Counted from the first letter of the stretch, positions 10,369-24,111 are shown. The stretch: DNA of 64,000 nt from Diprion similis (GCF_021155765.1 NC_060117.1:8026001-8090000); one strand, 5' to 3'. The notes: generated from the letters alone by a model not told the origin. A program made the numbers and translations.

Positions 10369-11630
10369 TTTCTCAAAAATTTAATACTTAAAAAAAAAAA
10401 AATCAAAACAATAATTTTTTCTTTGCTAAACGAATAAAGTGTTTCTCTAAAAAAAAAAAAAAAAAAATTCCCAAATCTATCACTCTAGAATTTTTTGAAA
10501 CGAATCATCGTATTTCAGGGAAATGAATCGTAGTTACTTTGCAAAACTCTAGAAAAATTCTCGGAAATATTCCAAACAACTAATCCGTTGTACCGAAGAT
10601 TCTTCAGATATTTTAAAACATTTCTCCGAAAGCCTGGAATATTCCGAAAATTTTCAAAATCCTGAGATCTTCATATTACGCCTAACATTAAATTCTTGAA
10701 TAAGGATTTTCCTTCAAGTGTTTCCACGTTAGGCTGTAAGTTTATAGAGAGCTTCCTCAAAGCTGAAATTTAGCGTAAACTGAATTACACGTAAGCGTGC
10801 ATTCCAATGTTCCACTTTGCTGCCGCACTTTATATAATTACCCTCCATTCTCGGGGTAAATTCTCTAACTTTAATTAATTTCAAAGCATATAATAATTAT
10901 ACATTTATATATACTGCCGAGGATACGGTCCGTGTGTAAACAATTATGCGCGTATAAATAAATACGTTATTTCTGCTTTCTTGAAGTTCCATGCATGTCC
11001 CTCGTTCATAATTTTTTTATTCACAATCGTCAGTGAAAAATAATTTTTCATACACCGTATATAGCATTATAAATTATAACAACAATACCGACTCCATTTT
11101 CATTATGATATTTTATTAAATTTTTAGGACATTCGTTGAAAAATTGAGATTCATTTTTTGGAACAAAAAAACATTCTGATTTTTAATTTCCAAAAAATTT
11201 GTCAGCTTGATTAAACTCGTATGCTGATAATTATGTTTCAAGTTAAAATTCCGGAGTTCACCGTGTAATTTTTGTCGAAATAACTACCGCTGGTTTTTAT
11301 AATTATTATCGTTTATAGTATTGATTTTCAAAAGACGTTTACAAGGATATGAATGAACAGTCACGGTCTAGTTTATGCGCAATCTACACCAACGCTCCAT
11401 AAAATTCTCGTCAATAAACCTGCGCGGTTAGACTATGAGAAATACATCACGTAATAAGAGAGAGCCGCGTGCAAAAGGCGTTTTATTTTCATCGGTAAAA
11501 TTCGTTTCAAAATTGATAGTCATATTCCGTGAGACACGTTCTCTGAAACAATTTGAATTTCATCTCCGTTAGACAGAATATATATATATATATATATAAT
11601 ATATATAATATATAATATATATATATATAT
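10369..11630. other. No gene seen
   Basis: AT-rich DNA with poly-A runs near 10390 and 10450 and a TA microsatellite at about 11578-11630 that abuts the next TIR element. Confidence 0.5.
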
Positions 11631-12130
11631 TAGACTGTATCAAAAAAATTTACTATTTTTTTTTTTAATGGTATACTGAAAATATTGTTCAAGATGACGA
11701 AAAAGAAATACCATAAAAATTTCAGATTTTAATATTGATATTTAGAGGTGAATCAATATTGAACCTATATATATATAGGTGTATATATATATATAGGTCC
11801 CTTGTTGATGTTTGACCTCAAATAACTTTTGAAAGAATAGATTTATCGTAAAATGAAAAGAGACCTTTTTTGTACAACGTTCAATTTCCTACAAAAACAT
11901 GTTTATGAATTTTCTGTGCGACGCGTCGTTATCTAGTTATAAAAATCGCAAGGAGCAAGAACCATTTTTGCCACGTTATTCTTATGGAAAGTAAAAAATC
12001 GCGATGAGGCACCTCTAAATATCAATATTAAAATCTGAAATTTTTATGGTATTTCTTTTTCGTCATCTTGAACAATATTTTCAGTATACCATTGGAAAAA
12101 AAAAATAGTCCATTTTTTTGATACAGTCTA
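11631..12130. mobile_element. 500-bp TIR element with ~120-bp arms (unit A)
   Basis: The element starts tagactgtatcaaaaaaatt and ends with the complement ending gatacagtcta. Arms 11631-11750 and 12010-12130 are inverted copies with few mismatches, and the flanks are TA repeats. The centre contains a short atatata-rich palindrome. It has no coding capacity. An identical arrangement is present in unit B. A non-autonomous DNA transposon is likely. Confidence 0.8.
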
Positions 12131-12144
12131 ATATATATATATTT

Positions 12145-12719
12145 GAGTCTCGTGTGGCAAAATGTTAGTTTTTGATGTTTTAAGAGCCCACTCCAAAGGA
12201 CAGCTCAAAAAAAAAAAAAATTTTAAGCGGTCGTTCCAAATTTCACAAAATGTCAAAAATCGTCAGAAAATTAAATTAAAAAAATTATATTTTTAGTATT
12301 TTGTTTGATTTTTAATTCATCTCGTGGTGTATTGTTATCGATTCTTTCTTACTAATTTGAAGAAAAAAAATTTATGAAATTTTAGGACGAATATTAAAAG
12401 GTCTCTCGAAAAGATCTAAAGAAATGCAACAAAAATTTGAAAAAAAATTATGAGCGACCTTTCAACATTCAAATTTTGAACTGAAACTTTCGGAAACTTA
12501 TTTTTTTTTTGTCTATAAAATTATACAGTAACGAGAAAAAAAACTGAAAAAAAAAATCGATTTTCGCCGATTTCTGACGTTTTAAAAAATGTGGAGCGAC
12601 TTTTAAAAATTTTTTTTTTGAACTGTCCTTTGGAGTGGGCTCTTAAAACATCAAAAACTAACATTTTGTCACACGAGACTGAAAAAAAAAAATAGTCGTT
12701 TTTTTTGTTGCGTCACCCC
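12145..12719. mobile_element. MITE-like TIR element, family 1, left-truncated (unit A)
   Basis: Inverted arms of about 65 bp (left gagtctcgtgtggcaaaatg, right the complement) enclose AT-rich sequence related to 556-1115. The right end is complete, with gcgtcacccc. The left terminal gggtg segment is missing, probably lost next to the TIR element at 11631-12130. Confidence 0.7.
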
Positions 12720-14707
12720 AATATACATATATGTCGGAGTATTTCAAATACGTGTTGATGTATTCTTTTACAAATCCCTGTTTCATTTATCACATTGAAA
12801 TTAATAAATAAGAATTTGAACTCTTGATGAGTCTGCCATATCAAGCGTCAAGCGTTATTTTGGTAAGCTATGAATATAGCATAGCGATGGACCTTAGTAA
12901 CAAACAAATGGGTTGTTGATAACTACGCTTGAACGAAATCGACAGTCACGGGAAAACGAGAGAGTTGACCAGACGTGTCGGGATCGTTACGCTTAAAGAT
13001 GAGTAATTTAAATCAGGAAGATCATTTTCCGTCTTCACCGCCTTTCCGAGGCTTCTCCTCGACATATATATACCAGATAAATACACGTGATGTGTAAGGG
13101 CACGAAACATTGTCATTTCGAATATTCGCGAGAGGTTCCCACGTGCGAAATATTTCCGCGAATTCAATTCACCTCCCAAATTCCTGCCAGCGTTCATGGA
13201 AGCGAGCTTTTCGTCCTGCTTTTTTCCTCCTTTTTCTGTCTGTTCGGTTACAACGCCGCACTGGCTGCCTACTCAACCTCTGCACGAACGATCTACCCTA
13301 CAACGAATCGTTTCATTTCCGCTCACTCGATCGCGTTTCGATTTTTTTCTCCCTGTGTTTCTTTGTCTTTTTGTTTTATTTTTTATACGCAGCTCCTTAG
13401 TGCGAAAACGAGTCTTCGAAATTTTGTACAAAGATTTGATCGGACAAGTTTTTCAAAGTTTGTTTAAATTTTTTGAAATTGGAGATTTTTCTTAGCGTCA
13501 CTTTATTGCGAAGTGACAAGAAAAACGCTGATGATAAAAAAAAAATTTCGTTTCTTCTGCGGAAAGTTAATGAAAAAATGTATATCAAGTCTATAAAAAT
13601 CAATATAATCAAAGTGCAAAGAAGATACTTTTTCAGTTACGTATTCTAAGAATAGTATTTCGAACTTCGAAATAAGAATAGTAGAAATCTACCCGATAAA
13701 TTAATATTCATACAAATATGACAGAGGTAGAAAAATTGTCTGTTTTTACCTGTTGCCTTAAACTGAGGTGCAAAAAATATTACAAAATCATTGAAAAATA
13801 TTGTAAACTTTCAAAAACAGCAAGTCTTTAATTCTTCATTCACGGACAGGTTTTTCAGATACTTTAATCAACCATAAATACAGATTATTAATCTGTGGAA
13901 TCAATTAACAATGCATAAAGGAAAAAAAATTCTGTAAATCACCCTAACGGCTGGAAATTTCCAAAAAATTATTATTAAACCTCCCATTTCAAAGGATGGC
14001 AGAGGATTGAGACGAAAATATAACGAACTGAGCATCAGGTGGGAGAATAAAATAAATCACCGTTTAGTAGTAATCCTAATCAGCGACACTTTCAAAAATC
14101 AAGATTTCGAACAATTCATCTTTCGATATTTTATTTTCACATAATTGAAATTTCGATATATCGGCCCTCGCAGTATCGACCCTTCCAAGTTTTGACCTCC
14201 ACCCTAGGCCGTTTGGCCTAATTGCAGGTGTCTGGAAAGGTGACTAAGAATACCTGAAACCTGCGGGGATGCGACCCACAAATTCGGTAGTTATTAGAAC
14301 AAAACATTGACCGTTTATACGATATTCCGTGACAATGCCAAATCGTCAGGTATACGTATTTCATGTTCCGAAAATGGATTAACGGGACTTCTTTTATGAG
14401 ACACTTTAAGCTTCCGGATCTATTTATTACGAGATTTTAAAGCGAGAAGCCAAAACTGATACGATTAGCGGCGTCTACTTTAGCCTTTTCGATAGCATGG
14501 CGTTTTGGTTACAACGAATACAGACAACTGTCTGAGTCTAAAGGATCAACTCAGTCTTGAGTCTATTTTTCAGCTAGCAGCTCTCTCGTTGGATTATTAT
14601 AGTTCCAAAATTCCATATAATATGGTCACGACGTTTGGTGCAACTTTTGAGTATGCAAATATACTTGACAATCTGGAAAAGTTCTCTGGCTTGGGTTTTC
14701 CATGATT
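12720..14707. other. No gene accepted
   Basis: AT-rich. An open frame at 13087-13467 (126 codons) survives in unit B but with mostly amino-acid-changing differences and a Phe/Ser-rich low-complexity product, so I do not call it. No RNA gene or clear repeat is seen. The unit ends in a poly-T run at the junction. Confidence 0.45.
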
Positions 14708-15263
14708 TTTTTTTTGATTTTTCATTCATTCGTTTGAAAGTCCCAGGAATAATTGAAAACGTTGTTGCGGGATAAAAGAAGAAATAGTTCCGATGAATGA
14801 TTTGATCCGATTTTCAAAATTCTTTTTTTTCAAAAATTAAACTAGTGACGAAGGCTAGAATAATTCACAATCTGCAGTACATTTTCAATTCTATAATTAT
14901 TACAGCTTCTAGATTAATCTTTTGAAAATATATGGAATGTTCATACATAGTAGAAGGAAGAATTTAAAATTTGATTAACTCTAACGTTGAATATAATTCT
15001 TTTGTTCTATATTTGTTAACTCGTAGAAAAAAAAATCCTCAATTTAAGTTAATCAATATGTGGAATTGAATTACCAAATTGCAACCGAATCTCAAATTGC
15101 GATGAACTTACAAGAACTTGAGTAACAGTAATCAAAATAAAATAATCTCATTTTCTAACGCAAGAGAAACGCTTTATTTTTTTGTTATTCCAGATCTGCG
15201 ATATTTTCTCGTGTAATAATCAAAATATCTTCAATCCAGCATCATTTCAGTAACTAACTACTA
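14708..15263. other. AT-rich unit start, no gene seen (unit B)
   Basis: Nearly identical to 1-555. Confidence 0.5.
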
Positions 15264-15823
15264 GGGTGCCGCAAAAAAACCGACTATTTTTTTTTTTCTA
15301 GTCTCGTGTGACAAAATGTTAGTTACTAAAAAAATTTTAAGAGGTCGCTCCAAATTTTCAAAAATGGTAAAAATCGTCAAAAAATTAGATTAAGAAAATC
15401 ATATTTTCAGTATTTTGTTTGGTTTTAATTCATTTCGTGGTGTATTTTTATAGATTTTTTTTACTGAATGAAAGAAAAAAAATTTATGAAATTTTAATAT
15501 GAATATTAAAAGGTCGCTCGAAAAGATCTGAAAAAATGCACCAACAAATTAAAAACAAATTATAAGCGACCTTTCAAAATTCAAAGTTTGAACTGAAACT
15601 TTCGGAAACTTATTTTTTTTTTGATCTATAAAATTATACCGTAACGAGAAAAAAAAATTGAAAAAAAATCGAATTTGACGATTTCTGACGTTTTAAAAAA
15701 TCTGGAGCGACCTCTCAAGAACTTTTTTTTGAGCTGTTCTTTGGAGTGGGCTCTCAAAACATCAAAAACTAACATTTTGTCACACGAGACTCGAAAAACA
15801 AAAGTCGGTTTTTTGCGACACCC
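15264..15823. mobile_element. MITE-like TIR element, family 1 (unit B)
   Basis: Same 560-bp element and site as 556-1115, so the insertion predates the duplication. Confidence 0.8.
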
Positions 15824-15866
15824 TGTTGACTACATATAGTTGGACGCTTTTAAAAATCTTTCATCT

Positions 15867-16096
15867 TTCAATAACCCGGAAGAACTTTCGATTGCGACAA
15901 AAATCTGTGCTGAACGTCAAACCATGCGAAATTCGACACACCGAGGCCTGATCGATCCAACGGTAAAACCGATCTATGAATCACGATATTCTTGTGAAGA
16001 ATATATGATCGATATTGAAATGACTTTGAGGCTGTCATTATATTCGAGGGATTAGCTGCACGTGGATTTGAATACCTTCGACCCAAGTGGTTCTGG
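15867..16096. other. 230-bp block identical in all three units (B)
   Basis: Copy of the block described at 1159-1388, with no differences. Confidence 0.4.
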
Positions 16097-16181
16097 TGTC
16101 GAGCTTACGGTGTCACATACTCAGGTGTATGAGGCTATATTTATATGGCTGCAGTATGGGATTGTTGGTTTATTGCTCAAC

Positions 16182-16656
16182 TGTTATAAAAATAAGATGC
16201 ATAACGATTTGCGTTTTGAAATTTTTAATAATTATCTGAACAATTATTAAAAGCGTGTAATAAAAAATTGATCATTAAATACAGCATTAACATTGGGTAA
16301 TCAGTAAATGAAACAAAATTATTGGTAAAAACGATAAATCTGAATTTTCACCTTATAAAAATTTGCGAACTAAGTTTTTGATGCTAATATCGATATTTCG
16401 CTACTCAAAAGGATCATAGTCGGAGCAGAATCAACGATATTTGGTAAGTTATTGAATACAGTAAGCATGAAAAAAATTTATTTCTAAAAAGTCCAAAAAC
16501 TCCATGTTGAATGAATGGTAAAAGCATCGTCATTTAGACAGGATTAAATGGCATCGGGAAATTTTTTTCTTTCTTTCAAAATTGTTTTTAAGCTATTAAC
16601 TAAGAATTTCAACGATAACCAAGCAAAAAAAACTGATTTGGTAAATAACGGACACC
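16182..16656. mobile_element. Remnant right arm of foldback element (unit B)
   Basis: Same remnant and same left breakpoint as 1480-1954, so the deletion is shared by A and B. Confidence 0.7.
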
Positions 16657-17897
16657 GGAACACAACGGAATACTGCATATTCTTGAGGGCTTGGAGTTTC
16701 CATATATATATATATATAATATATGCACGGCGCTGCAAGCCGCATTAAAAAAGGATTCTCGCCGTAGAATTTGGAGGCGTTTGCAGTGCTGTGCAGCGAT
16801 TCGCGGTGTTGCGTTACCGCTTAGTGTGAACACCTGCATAAGAAAACACTGCAAGAATTAAAATACGCTGCGTTGTGCATCGCCGTGCTCTAGTCGGCGT
16901 CAACCTTAATTATCCATAAAAGATGAATCTATTTCAGGGATTGCAATTTTTATTGAGAGATGGATTAAAATTTCAGTTATAATTCTCGTCGGCAATATTT
17001 TTCTCCACGATTGCGTTGACGTGCTGAAAGTTTGAGGCTTAGATTTCATCAAGTACTTTTTATAGCTGTGGGCAAAATTTTAAGGTGAAGGGTGCAGAGG
17101 AAGTCTGTGAAGAATTTGATTCCTTAGAAATGTGAATCTAGGAATTCGGACACGTATCTTGAATTTTCTTTTTCGTATAAAAGTTTAGTTTAAAACGGTC
17201 AATCGTAACGCGAAATTTTGGAAAAAAAAATTATTCCTAATTTTTTTTCATAATGTTCCACCACTTGAAACAAAATGGAAAAATTCCTGAGTGTAAAGGG
17301 GAATGGAAGACATTTTCCGACAAAGTTTGTTGCTGGACGATTTGAAATAACCATTTTAAATAACAACAAGTAAATTATTATAGTTTCATTTCTGTTTTTA
17401 AAAATCGGTTTTCCACATGACATTTGTAATGAAAGTATTTTTTTATCCCATTTACTCCTAAGAATTGGAAAAACCATCACCATTCATTAATTTTGAATTT
17501 TACTACTGGAAAAAAAGAAAATAAAATTGAAAAAAGGTTTTTTTTTTCGAAAATCTCGAAAACCGCTTGAGATGATGAGCTAAAAATTTGGCCGAATTAT
17601 TTTTATCTGATGTCGAATCGATCCCCCAAGTGTAAGTCACAAAAGTCGCGGGGGCAGATTTCCCATACAAACTCGGCTGTACCTTTTTCCGCTATGAAAT
17701 TTTATAGAAAATTTCTCGACATCGTTTCCTTGTTTCGATCTATCAATGGTAACCAATAAATGAAAATACATCAAAACAGTTCATTATAAAACGAATTCTA
17801 TTTTATGGCTTCAAAACTGTAAATTAAACTAACACTTTTACACAACCGCACAACAACGTCGTTCATTATAATTAAGTGCAGGTACTGAGTCATACAG
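16657..17897. other. No gene seen; upstream flank of gene B
   Basis: Contains the GC-rich gctgc-motif segment (about 16724-16890), here preceded by a TA run at 16703-16723. The rest is AT-rich. Confidence 0.45.
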
Positions 17898-17904
17898 TAT
17901 AAAT
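17898..17904 (+). promoter_or_regulatory. Candidate TATA box of SSBP-like gene B
   Basis: A perfect tataaat sits about 335 bases upstream of the start codon, at the same place as in unit C. Unit A has tctaaat. The assignment is inferred from motif and position only. Confidence 0.35.
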
Positions 17905-18235
17905 CCGGGGAATTTTCTTCACAGGTATAATATCGGTACCTAATTGAACGGCAGTTTGACTCCAGCATTATTGTACAAACGACTTACAAGTGAGGAGTAG
18001 GTATAGGGCGGTGATAATTCCTTCAGCATGAAATTCCCGTTCACCGATTGGCCGGCTATAGATACGCAATTTGAAAAAGGCCCCACCCCCATCAGGGTTA
18101 AAAGCAGGACCCCAGCCGAACTCAGGTCAGTAAGGCCCAAGCTGTAGCAAGCAATCAACCACAGCTTGTGAGCCAAGAGAGGAGAACGAGAAATCTTCGA
18201 AGTGTCATACGATTTGAATAATTGGAGGAGATAAT

Positions 18236-19634
18236 ATGGACGCACAGAGCCAGCCTGATTCGACAACGGTCGCAGCGGAAAAAGAGGCTCGCCAAAAACT
18301 GGCCTTTTACGTGTGGGAGTACCTCCTTCACGTTGGGGCGAAGGAGACGGCGAGCTCTTTCGTGTCGGAGATTAATTGGGAGGATATCAGCCTCGGCAAC
18401 TCACCGGGCTTTCTCAATTCGTGGTGGAACAACATCAGGGAACTCAACTGCGCGGCTCTCAGCCGCTGCGAGCCCGTCGAGAACTGCAACAATTACGTTA
18501 CCGACGGTGCAAGGTCCGAGGGAATGCCGGGACTCCCCGCTGGATCCAGTGCGAACGACGGTCAGCTGACACACGCGCAGACGCGGTTCGTGCCGGCCCA
18601 ATGCACGGGCCCCCAAATGCCGGTGATTCAACAGGTAATTAGAAACTTATCTCACTACGAGTCACTTTGCCTATTTGAGGGGATGTCGGATTTCAGTCAA
18701 GTAGGGTAAATCTCGTTTACAACTTTATACTTTGTTACTTCTGAATTTTCTTATTGGAATTGGTGTTAAAAAACTTGACTCAGTCCAGTTTCTCCGCAGA
18801 ATTTTGCATAATAATCGTGAGCACATTATTATATCAATATGAACGTTTATGAAATTCAATTATCTTTACAAATGATGGAAGCTTTTTTTTATTGGAGAGT
18901 AACCAGTAACCGTATATTGAGGACTTATATTTTTTCTTTGAAATGACGGGTCGAAGCGTGCCTTCCTAGATCTACGGAAACAAAATACGTTATCATTGAT
19001 ATGAAAACGAAGTTGATTTGATTGTCAATAACTACTGTGCGATTATTTCGTAAAATTATTCGAAGAAATTGGAATTAGTATACTTTTTCACATGTTATTC
19101 GGATGAGAAAGAGTCACATGTAATACGGCAGCTCTTACATTAGACTTAGATGAAAAATTCTCTGATACTTCGGAAAAATTTTTACTTCCACAAAAACTTA
19201 CAATTTCACTACGTTCCAAGAACAATATAAGAATCAAATGCCCTCTTTTAAAATTGTCTAATAAGCATTTCTTGAAATTAAACTTCCTTAAGAACTACGA
19301 TTTATTGATATGGATCAACAAGAAAGCAGTTCTTCACTCTAATTGAAGTGCCATAAACGATTCCGAACAGTCCCCTCGTGATCTTTTTTCATAAATACTC
19401 AACTTAACAGACATTTTTTTCACCTCTTTTGATTAGGTTTCCGCTGCGACGAGTGCTCAGATCACGGGCGATCAGTTCGGCGGTCAGCCACGGGTTAACA
19501 TGCCAATACCGTGGAACGGAGCGTGGGACTCAACGACCCGCCAATTGGGCCCGATGCGCCAGCGCCAAAGGCGCCGGCGTGGTCCCGCTGATAGGCCCTC
19601 GACACGGCCCTTCGCTAGGCCGTCGAACGACTAG
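18236..19634 (+). CDS. SSBP/Ssdp-family short protein, LUFS domain, copy B (2 exons)
   Basis: Exon 1 is 18236-18634 and exon 2 is 19437-19634, with a phase-0 intron of 802 bases (gtaatt ... gattag), giving 198 residues. The LUFS core is the same as copy A up to SWW; the following helix reads NNIRELNCAALSR. Exon 2 is identical to copy C but differs from copy A at ten bases, giving seven amino-acid changes (for example Gly for Asp, Arg for Cys, Asp for Tyr). The tail is RQRQRRRRGPADRPSTRPFA. Splice sites and stop are intact. A candidate poly-A signal is at 20207-20212. Role by family: a nuclear adaptor that binds LDB1/Chip. Whether this short form still does so is unknown, given the lost aromatic residues. 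Confidence 0.8.
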
Positions 19635-21684
19635 TAAGCCTCCGGCTCGGTCGATAAGTTATCGTTCGGCGATTCAGGCTCCAGCGCATAGGCAACGCAG
19701 AGTTCACAGGATCCTCTGGATCGTGGAGAGAGAGCGTGGGAAATTCGTACCGGTTTGTGAAGCAAGAATCATCGTGCGACTTGTGTCATTAGTCCCGTGA
19801 CACTCGAGTTTTCTAGCTTCGGCACCATTGCCGATAGAACGAAAACGGGTCCATTGAGTCAGCAACTATTCGCAAGATCAAGGAAAGCATGCGCGAGAAG
19901 GAGAATTGGTTATTAGAATTAATTAGAATTATACTTACTTATTATATATAATATTATATACTATAATAATATATACAGATTTTTGCTTTATCATGTGAAC
20001 TTCGTTAATTCCAATTTACCGAGTGATTCATTCTATTTATTCGTAATGTTATTACGCCTAATTTCCAAAAATCTCTGACCGTTGTAGGCGATTTGAAATG
20101 ACTTTCAAGATGGATAGAATTATAGGAAATCATAAGAAATTACTCAAAATCACATTGAACGTTGGAAAATCATTGGAATTCAATGGAAATCAAATGGTGA
20201 TCTGAAAATAAACGAAAGGCTATCATAACGTAAGAGTTTGCAGGATGTTGACGAATTGAAAACATTTGCAGTTCACCGCACGACTCACAGTGATTTTCTT
20301 GATTTTCAATGCTCGCCACGGATTTCTTTGTCTGCACTGATCTATATCGTGTCATTTCAACTGATTCGCAATGATTTTCAACGATTTCAGTAATCCGAAT
20401 CGATTTCTTGTGGTTTCATCAGATGTTTCAATTGCAAGTCGTGTAAGCTTTTTTCAATTTTTTGGTGAACATGGCTCCTCAGTTATCAGTATAATGTAAC
20501 CACCCAACAGTGTTTCCTCAATTTTTACTTGACAATTTTATCGAATACGATAGGCAATCGATTTGTTTTACTACAATCAAGTTCCTAGACTTGTGCGATC
20601 ATACCTACGTACTTTTTTCTTAATCATAAATGTTATAATAATTGTCACCTATAAAAATGTTAAATGTAATATTTTTTTAAAATTTGATATGAAGTTGAAT
20701 AAATAATCTGTATCATTTACCAAAACCAGACCAACAATATTATATTTTTCACCTTACGAATCAACTCGACCTCATGCATTCAATTTTCACGTTTATACTG
20801 CTAGTTTCTGATTTTTGCCTTAACGAAGCAGGGACTGTTTTGTCAAATTCAACTGCATCAGCTTGACCAATGAAACTGATAACTTTTAATACAATTTTAA
20901 ATCAAACTCAAGCTTATTATAAAAAGTCGTCCATAACTGAGATCTTTTATTCCAAATGAGGAATATTTTTTATTTCGTAAATCGAATTAAGCTTAACAAA
21001 GTCCAATTGAATTAGCTGGACCTTCAGACGATGACGTCTTTGTCAAATGGCACATTTACACTGAAAAGCATATTTTTTTAGTCCTTGAACATAGTCGAGC
21101 ATTTCGCTGACAGACTTTTTCAGATCTATATGTATGTTACGACAAATATGTAGCCATCTTGCAAGGTATGTTAAGCAAAAAAAAAAAAAAAACGATGGGT
21201 AAGAAGAAAGAAAAGAAAAATTGTCCGATTGAGCGTCGAAACCAATCATCCTTTCCAAACACTATTCCCTCGACGTGAAAATCGTCGCGAGTTCACAATT
21301 TTCCTTTTTTTTCAGTTTTTTTTTTTCAGTCACGTCGCATCTTTTTTTCACTCTATTCCTTTCCTTTCGTTTTGTATGCAGAAATACGAAACGAGTTCGG
21401 AAAATGTGTGCGAATTTGATGAAACAGGATCTTGACATTTTTTGATAACAATTTTTGAGAATAGATTATTTTTAACAACAATAGTCAGTTCCAAATCGCA
21501 TTTAAGGATCCAAAATAATATTAACAATTATTTATCTTATGCGTTAAATTTGGAGTAAATAATTCATCGCTCGACACAGAATGAAATTCGAATTTAAAAT
21601 ATTTCCGCTGTTTCAAAGTGAATTTTTTAATCTGTCCCTGATTTACTGTAGAACAATTTTCTTAAAAATAAAAAATCGAATGTG
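19635..21684. other. 3' flank of gene B, no gene seen
   Basis: Matches 4929-6949 closely, except for about 13 extra bases near 19712 and an AT-rich replacement at about 19932-19975. Confidence 0.45.
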
Positions 21685-21828
21685 ATGAAAGAAGATAAAC
21701 TTGACGAATCTACGCTTTTCATTCTCGAAGGCGTTAATCCCCCGATAATCCATCATCGTAAAAATATGGATCCATGTTTTTCGGACCCCAAAACACTTAT
21801 TAAAAAAATAGCCAAAGTCTTAAAGTAA
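21685..21828 (+). other. Unrecognised short ORF, truncated (unit B)
   Basis: Same 47-codon frame as 6950-7093, with the same premature stop. Confidence 0.25.
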
Positions 21829-22549
21829 CTTTCTATATATAGTCATGTTTCAATCTCGATAGAACTAAATATACCTAAAAAAATGTACACATTATGTGTA
21901 AAAAAAATGTAAAAAAAATTATACGGCTCTTTACAATCAAAATTCGTCTTTCGGCACATTCGTTATTACATCATTAGACACGTGATATGTTCCTCCAAAT
22001 TGAGGCACGGTACAGATTAATTGGGAGTCACACTCCGATGAACAAAGGATCAATAAAACCTCTCAGTCTTTAGATAAGATTATCTAGACTTACCGTTTTG
22101 GTTCTTGGAGCATAACTCGAAAGTTTTCCCGGATCAGACGGGGCATCCACTGCAGATATCCGTTCCAGATCTGAAGGTAAAAAATGGCGGACCATTAGCC
22201 GTAATCGGTGAAATAATACGCGACCAGTTGAGCACGTGTAACACGTGCTTCTGCCTTGTGAGTCGTTTCATTATAGGTAGGTATACTTGGCCACTGTGAC
22301 GAGTCCGTTACGTTGGCAACGCTAAATCAGCCCGCAGCGCCACTGCCGGCTGATGGTAAAACAGATTCAATCTTGGTGAGCATAACGTAACCCATCATCC
22401 ATGACCCTCGAGTTTCATACTTTTGGGTTAGGTTCGCGAAACTGGCTCAACGTTGGTGAACATAAGATAACTCATGACCCATGAATATTGTATTCTTAGG
22501 TTAGATTCTACGGTCATGAGTTATTTTTGTGGACCTATTATGTTCACTA
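21829..22549. other. No definite gene (unit B)
   Basis: Matches 7094-7782, with a 32-base insertion near 22368. The inserted sequence resembles the neighbouring ggtgaacataagataac motif, so it is probably a local tandem duplication or its loss in A and C. Confidence 0.4.
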
Positions 22550-23169
22550 GGGTGTTCTTTAAAAAGGTCATTTTCGTTTTCGACTGGCCCAACTCTCAAA
22601 TCAATTTCGAACAATTAAAAAATAATTCCTCAATTTTTTTCAGATTTTTATATCAAGTTTAACCCGTGCCCGGAAGAATGTGGATTTCCCCGATTTACCC
22701 GAACGAATATCGATAAAATTTGGTTTTAAGGAAGTTTTTTGGATCGGTGCCTACGCGTCTAAACTTAAAATTCAAAAATTCAAAATGGCGGATTCAATAT
22801 AGCGGACCAAAATCCAAAACGTCATTCGGTTTCGATAAAACTCAGTGCTCGGGGGTTTTCGAAATCGCTGATACCGAATCTGAGCTTGAAATGACGAAAC
22901 TCAAAATGGTGATCCAGTATGGAGACATCAAGTGACTTCTGGGATTTTGATCCACCATGTTGCATCCACAATTTTGAATTCTGAAATTCCGACTTCAGAT
23001 GCGTAGTCAGCGACCCAAAAAACTCCTCTAAAACCAAATTTCTTACCGGGCACGAATTAGAGTTGAGATAAAAACCTGAAAAAATGCGGGAATTATTCCT
23101 TAATTATTTGGAGCTGACTTAGAGGGTGAGTCGGTCGAAATTCAAAAATTATTTCTTTGATAACCACCC
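22550..23169. mobile_element. Foldback MITE, 620 bp, TA target (unit B)
   Basis: Copy of the element at 7783-8402, with the same ends and flanking TA. Confidence 0.75.
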
Positions 23170-23334
23170 TAATGAACACACACATCACACACAGCTTGAT
23201 ACCAAAGAAATGCACAGCCACCACAATATGTTTACAAAGATCACGTACGTTTCACAGGCGACCGACGGTGGCGCTGCGGTCTGATTCGGAACTGCAAACG
23301 TAACTGACTCATCGAGAAAATTAACCATTTCAGA

Positions 23335-23540
23335 ATCACTGCCGCCAAGTGTACGTGGGAAAAAATTGGCCCGCAGCGAATGGTTATCTTCTCTTCACGG
23401 TTCAATGCCGGCGCCATTCCAACCTGAACAAATCATATCTTGCTGATACAACTATGCTGCTTGGTGGTCGTATTCGTTTAATGCGTGTTTATATCGTCAA
23501 GATCACTCGGAAGCAAAGGTTGGATCATGGAAACAGATAA
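23335..23540 (+). other. Exon-like open frame, unrecognised (unit B)
   Basis: Base-identical to the frame at 8567-8773. Confidence 0.25.
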
Positions 23541-23952
23541 TTGATAAGCACAAATCTTGTCGTGAAAGCGGTTTCTGACAATTGCGCTGTAAAAAATTTC
23601 AATATCTGTGGTTAATCAGAAATTTTAGTAAAAATGGATATTGTTACAATAACGGTTTGAGAATTTTTGAAATTGCAAGAAAACAGTAGATTTTCTGGTT
23701 AAAGCTGCGAAATTTTTTTTTTTAATTGTGTAGCCAGAATTATACTTCTTCCGTTTGGTGAAAAACGGCAGTTATTAGTGTGGAATAAAATCTTTGAATC
23801 ATGTTTTTCAAAAAATTTTACAATTTTTAAAAGAGAAGATGGCAAATTGTCTTAAAATCGTCTTTAATTTAGTGTTCTTTGGAAAAATTCAGCTGATTAG
23901 AGACTTTTGAAGTGTGGAATGAAAATTTTAATAGAAATAAATGCGCTTCGAT

Positions 23953-23960
23953 AATCTATC

Positions 23961-24003
<43 letters not shown>
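23953..24003. repeat. TCTA tetranucleotide microsatellite (unit B)
   Basis: Same array and same variant unit as 9185-9235. Identical length suggests a recent duplication or homogenisation. Confidence 0.9.
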
Positions 24004-24111
24004 GTATAAAAAAAGGTTTTAATCGCTTGAAGTCAACGTTTTTAAAATTGACGTTTTTAAGATTAATGAAGTTAGCGTTTTTAAGATTGAAATTGTAATA
24101 CGCATGAAGGT

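Larger units (their letters stand above)
1..14707 (+). repeat. Tandem segmental duplication, unit A
   Basis: The sequence from base 1 reappears at about base 14708 with the same order of elements: MITE, SSBP-like gene, foldback element, TCTA microsatellite, 60-bp minisatellite, TIR element. Short landmarks (for example agtcccagga at 31 and 14739) give an offset of 14708. Long stretches, such as about 5250-7600 against the matching part of B, are almost unchanged, so the duplication is young or homogenised. The unit starts within a few bases of the window edge, so its true left end and any further copy to the left cannot be seen. Confidence 0.95.

Noticed and set aside
13087-13467. 126-codon frame also present in unit B at 27841-28221
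   Set aside because: The product is low-complexity Phe/Ser/Leu, other frames are open over the same bases, and most differences between copies change amino acids.
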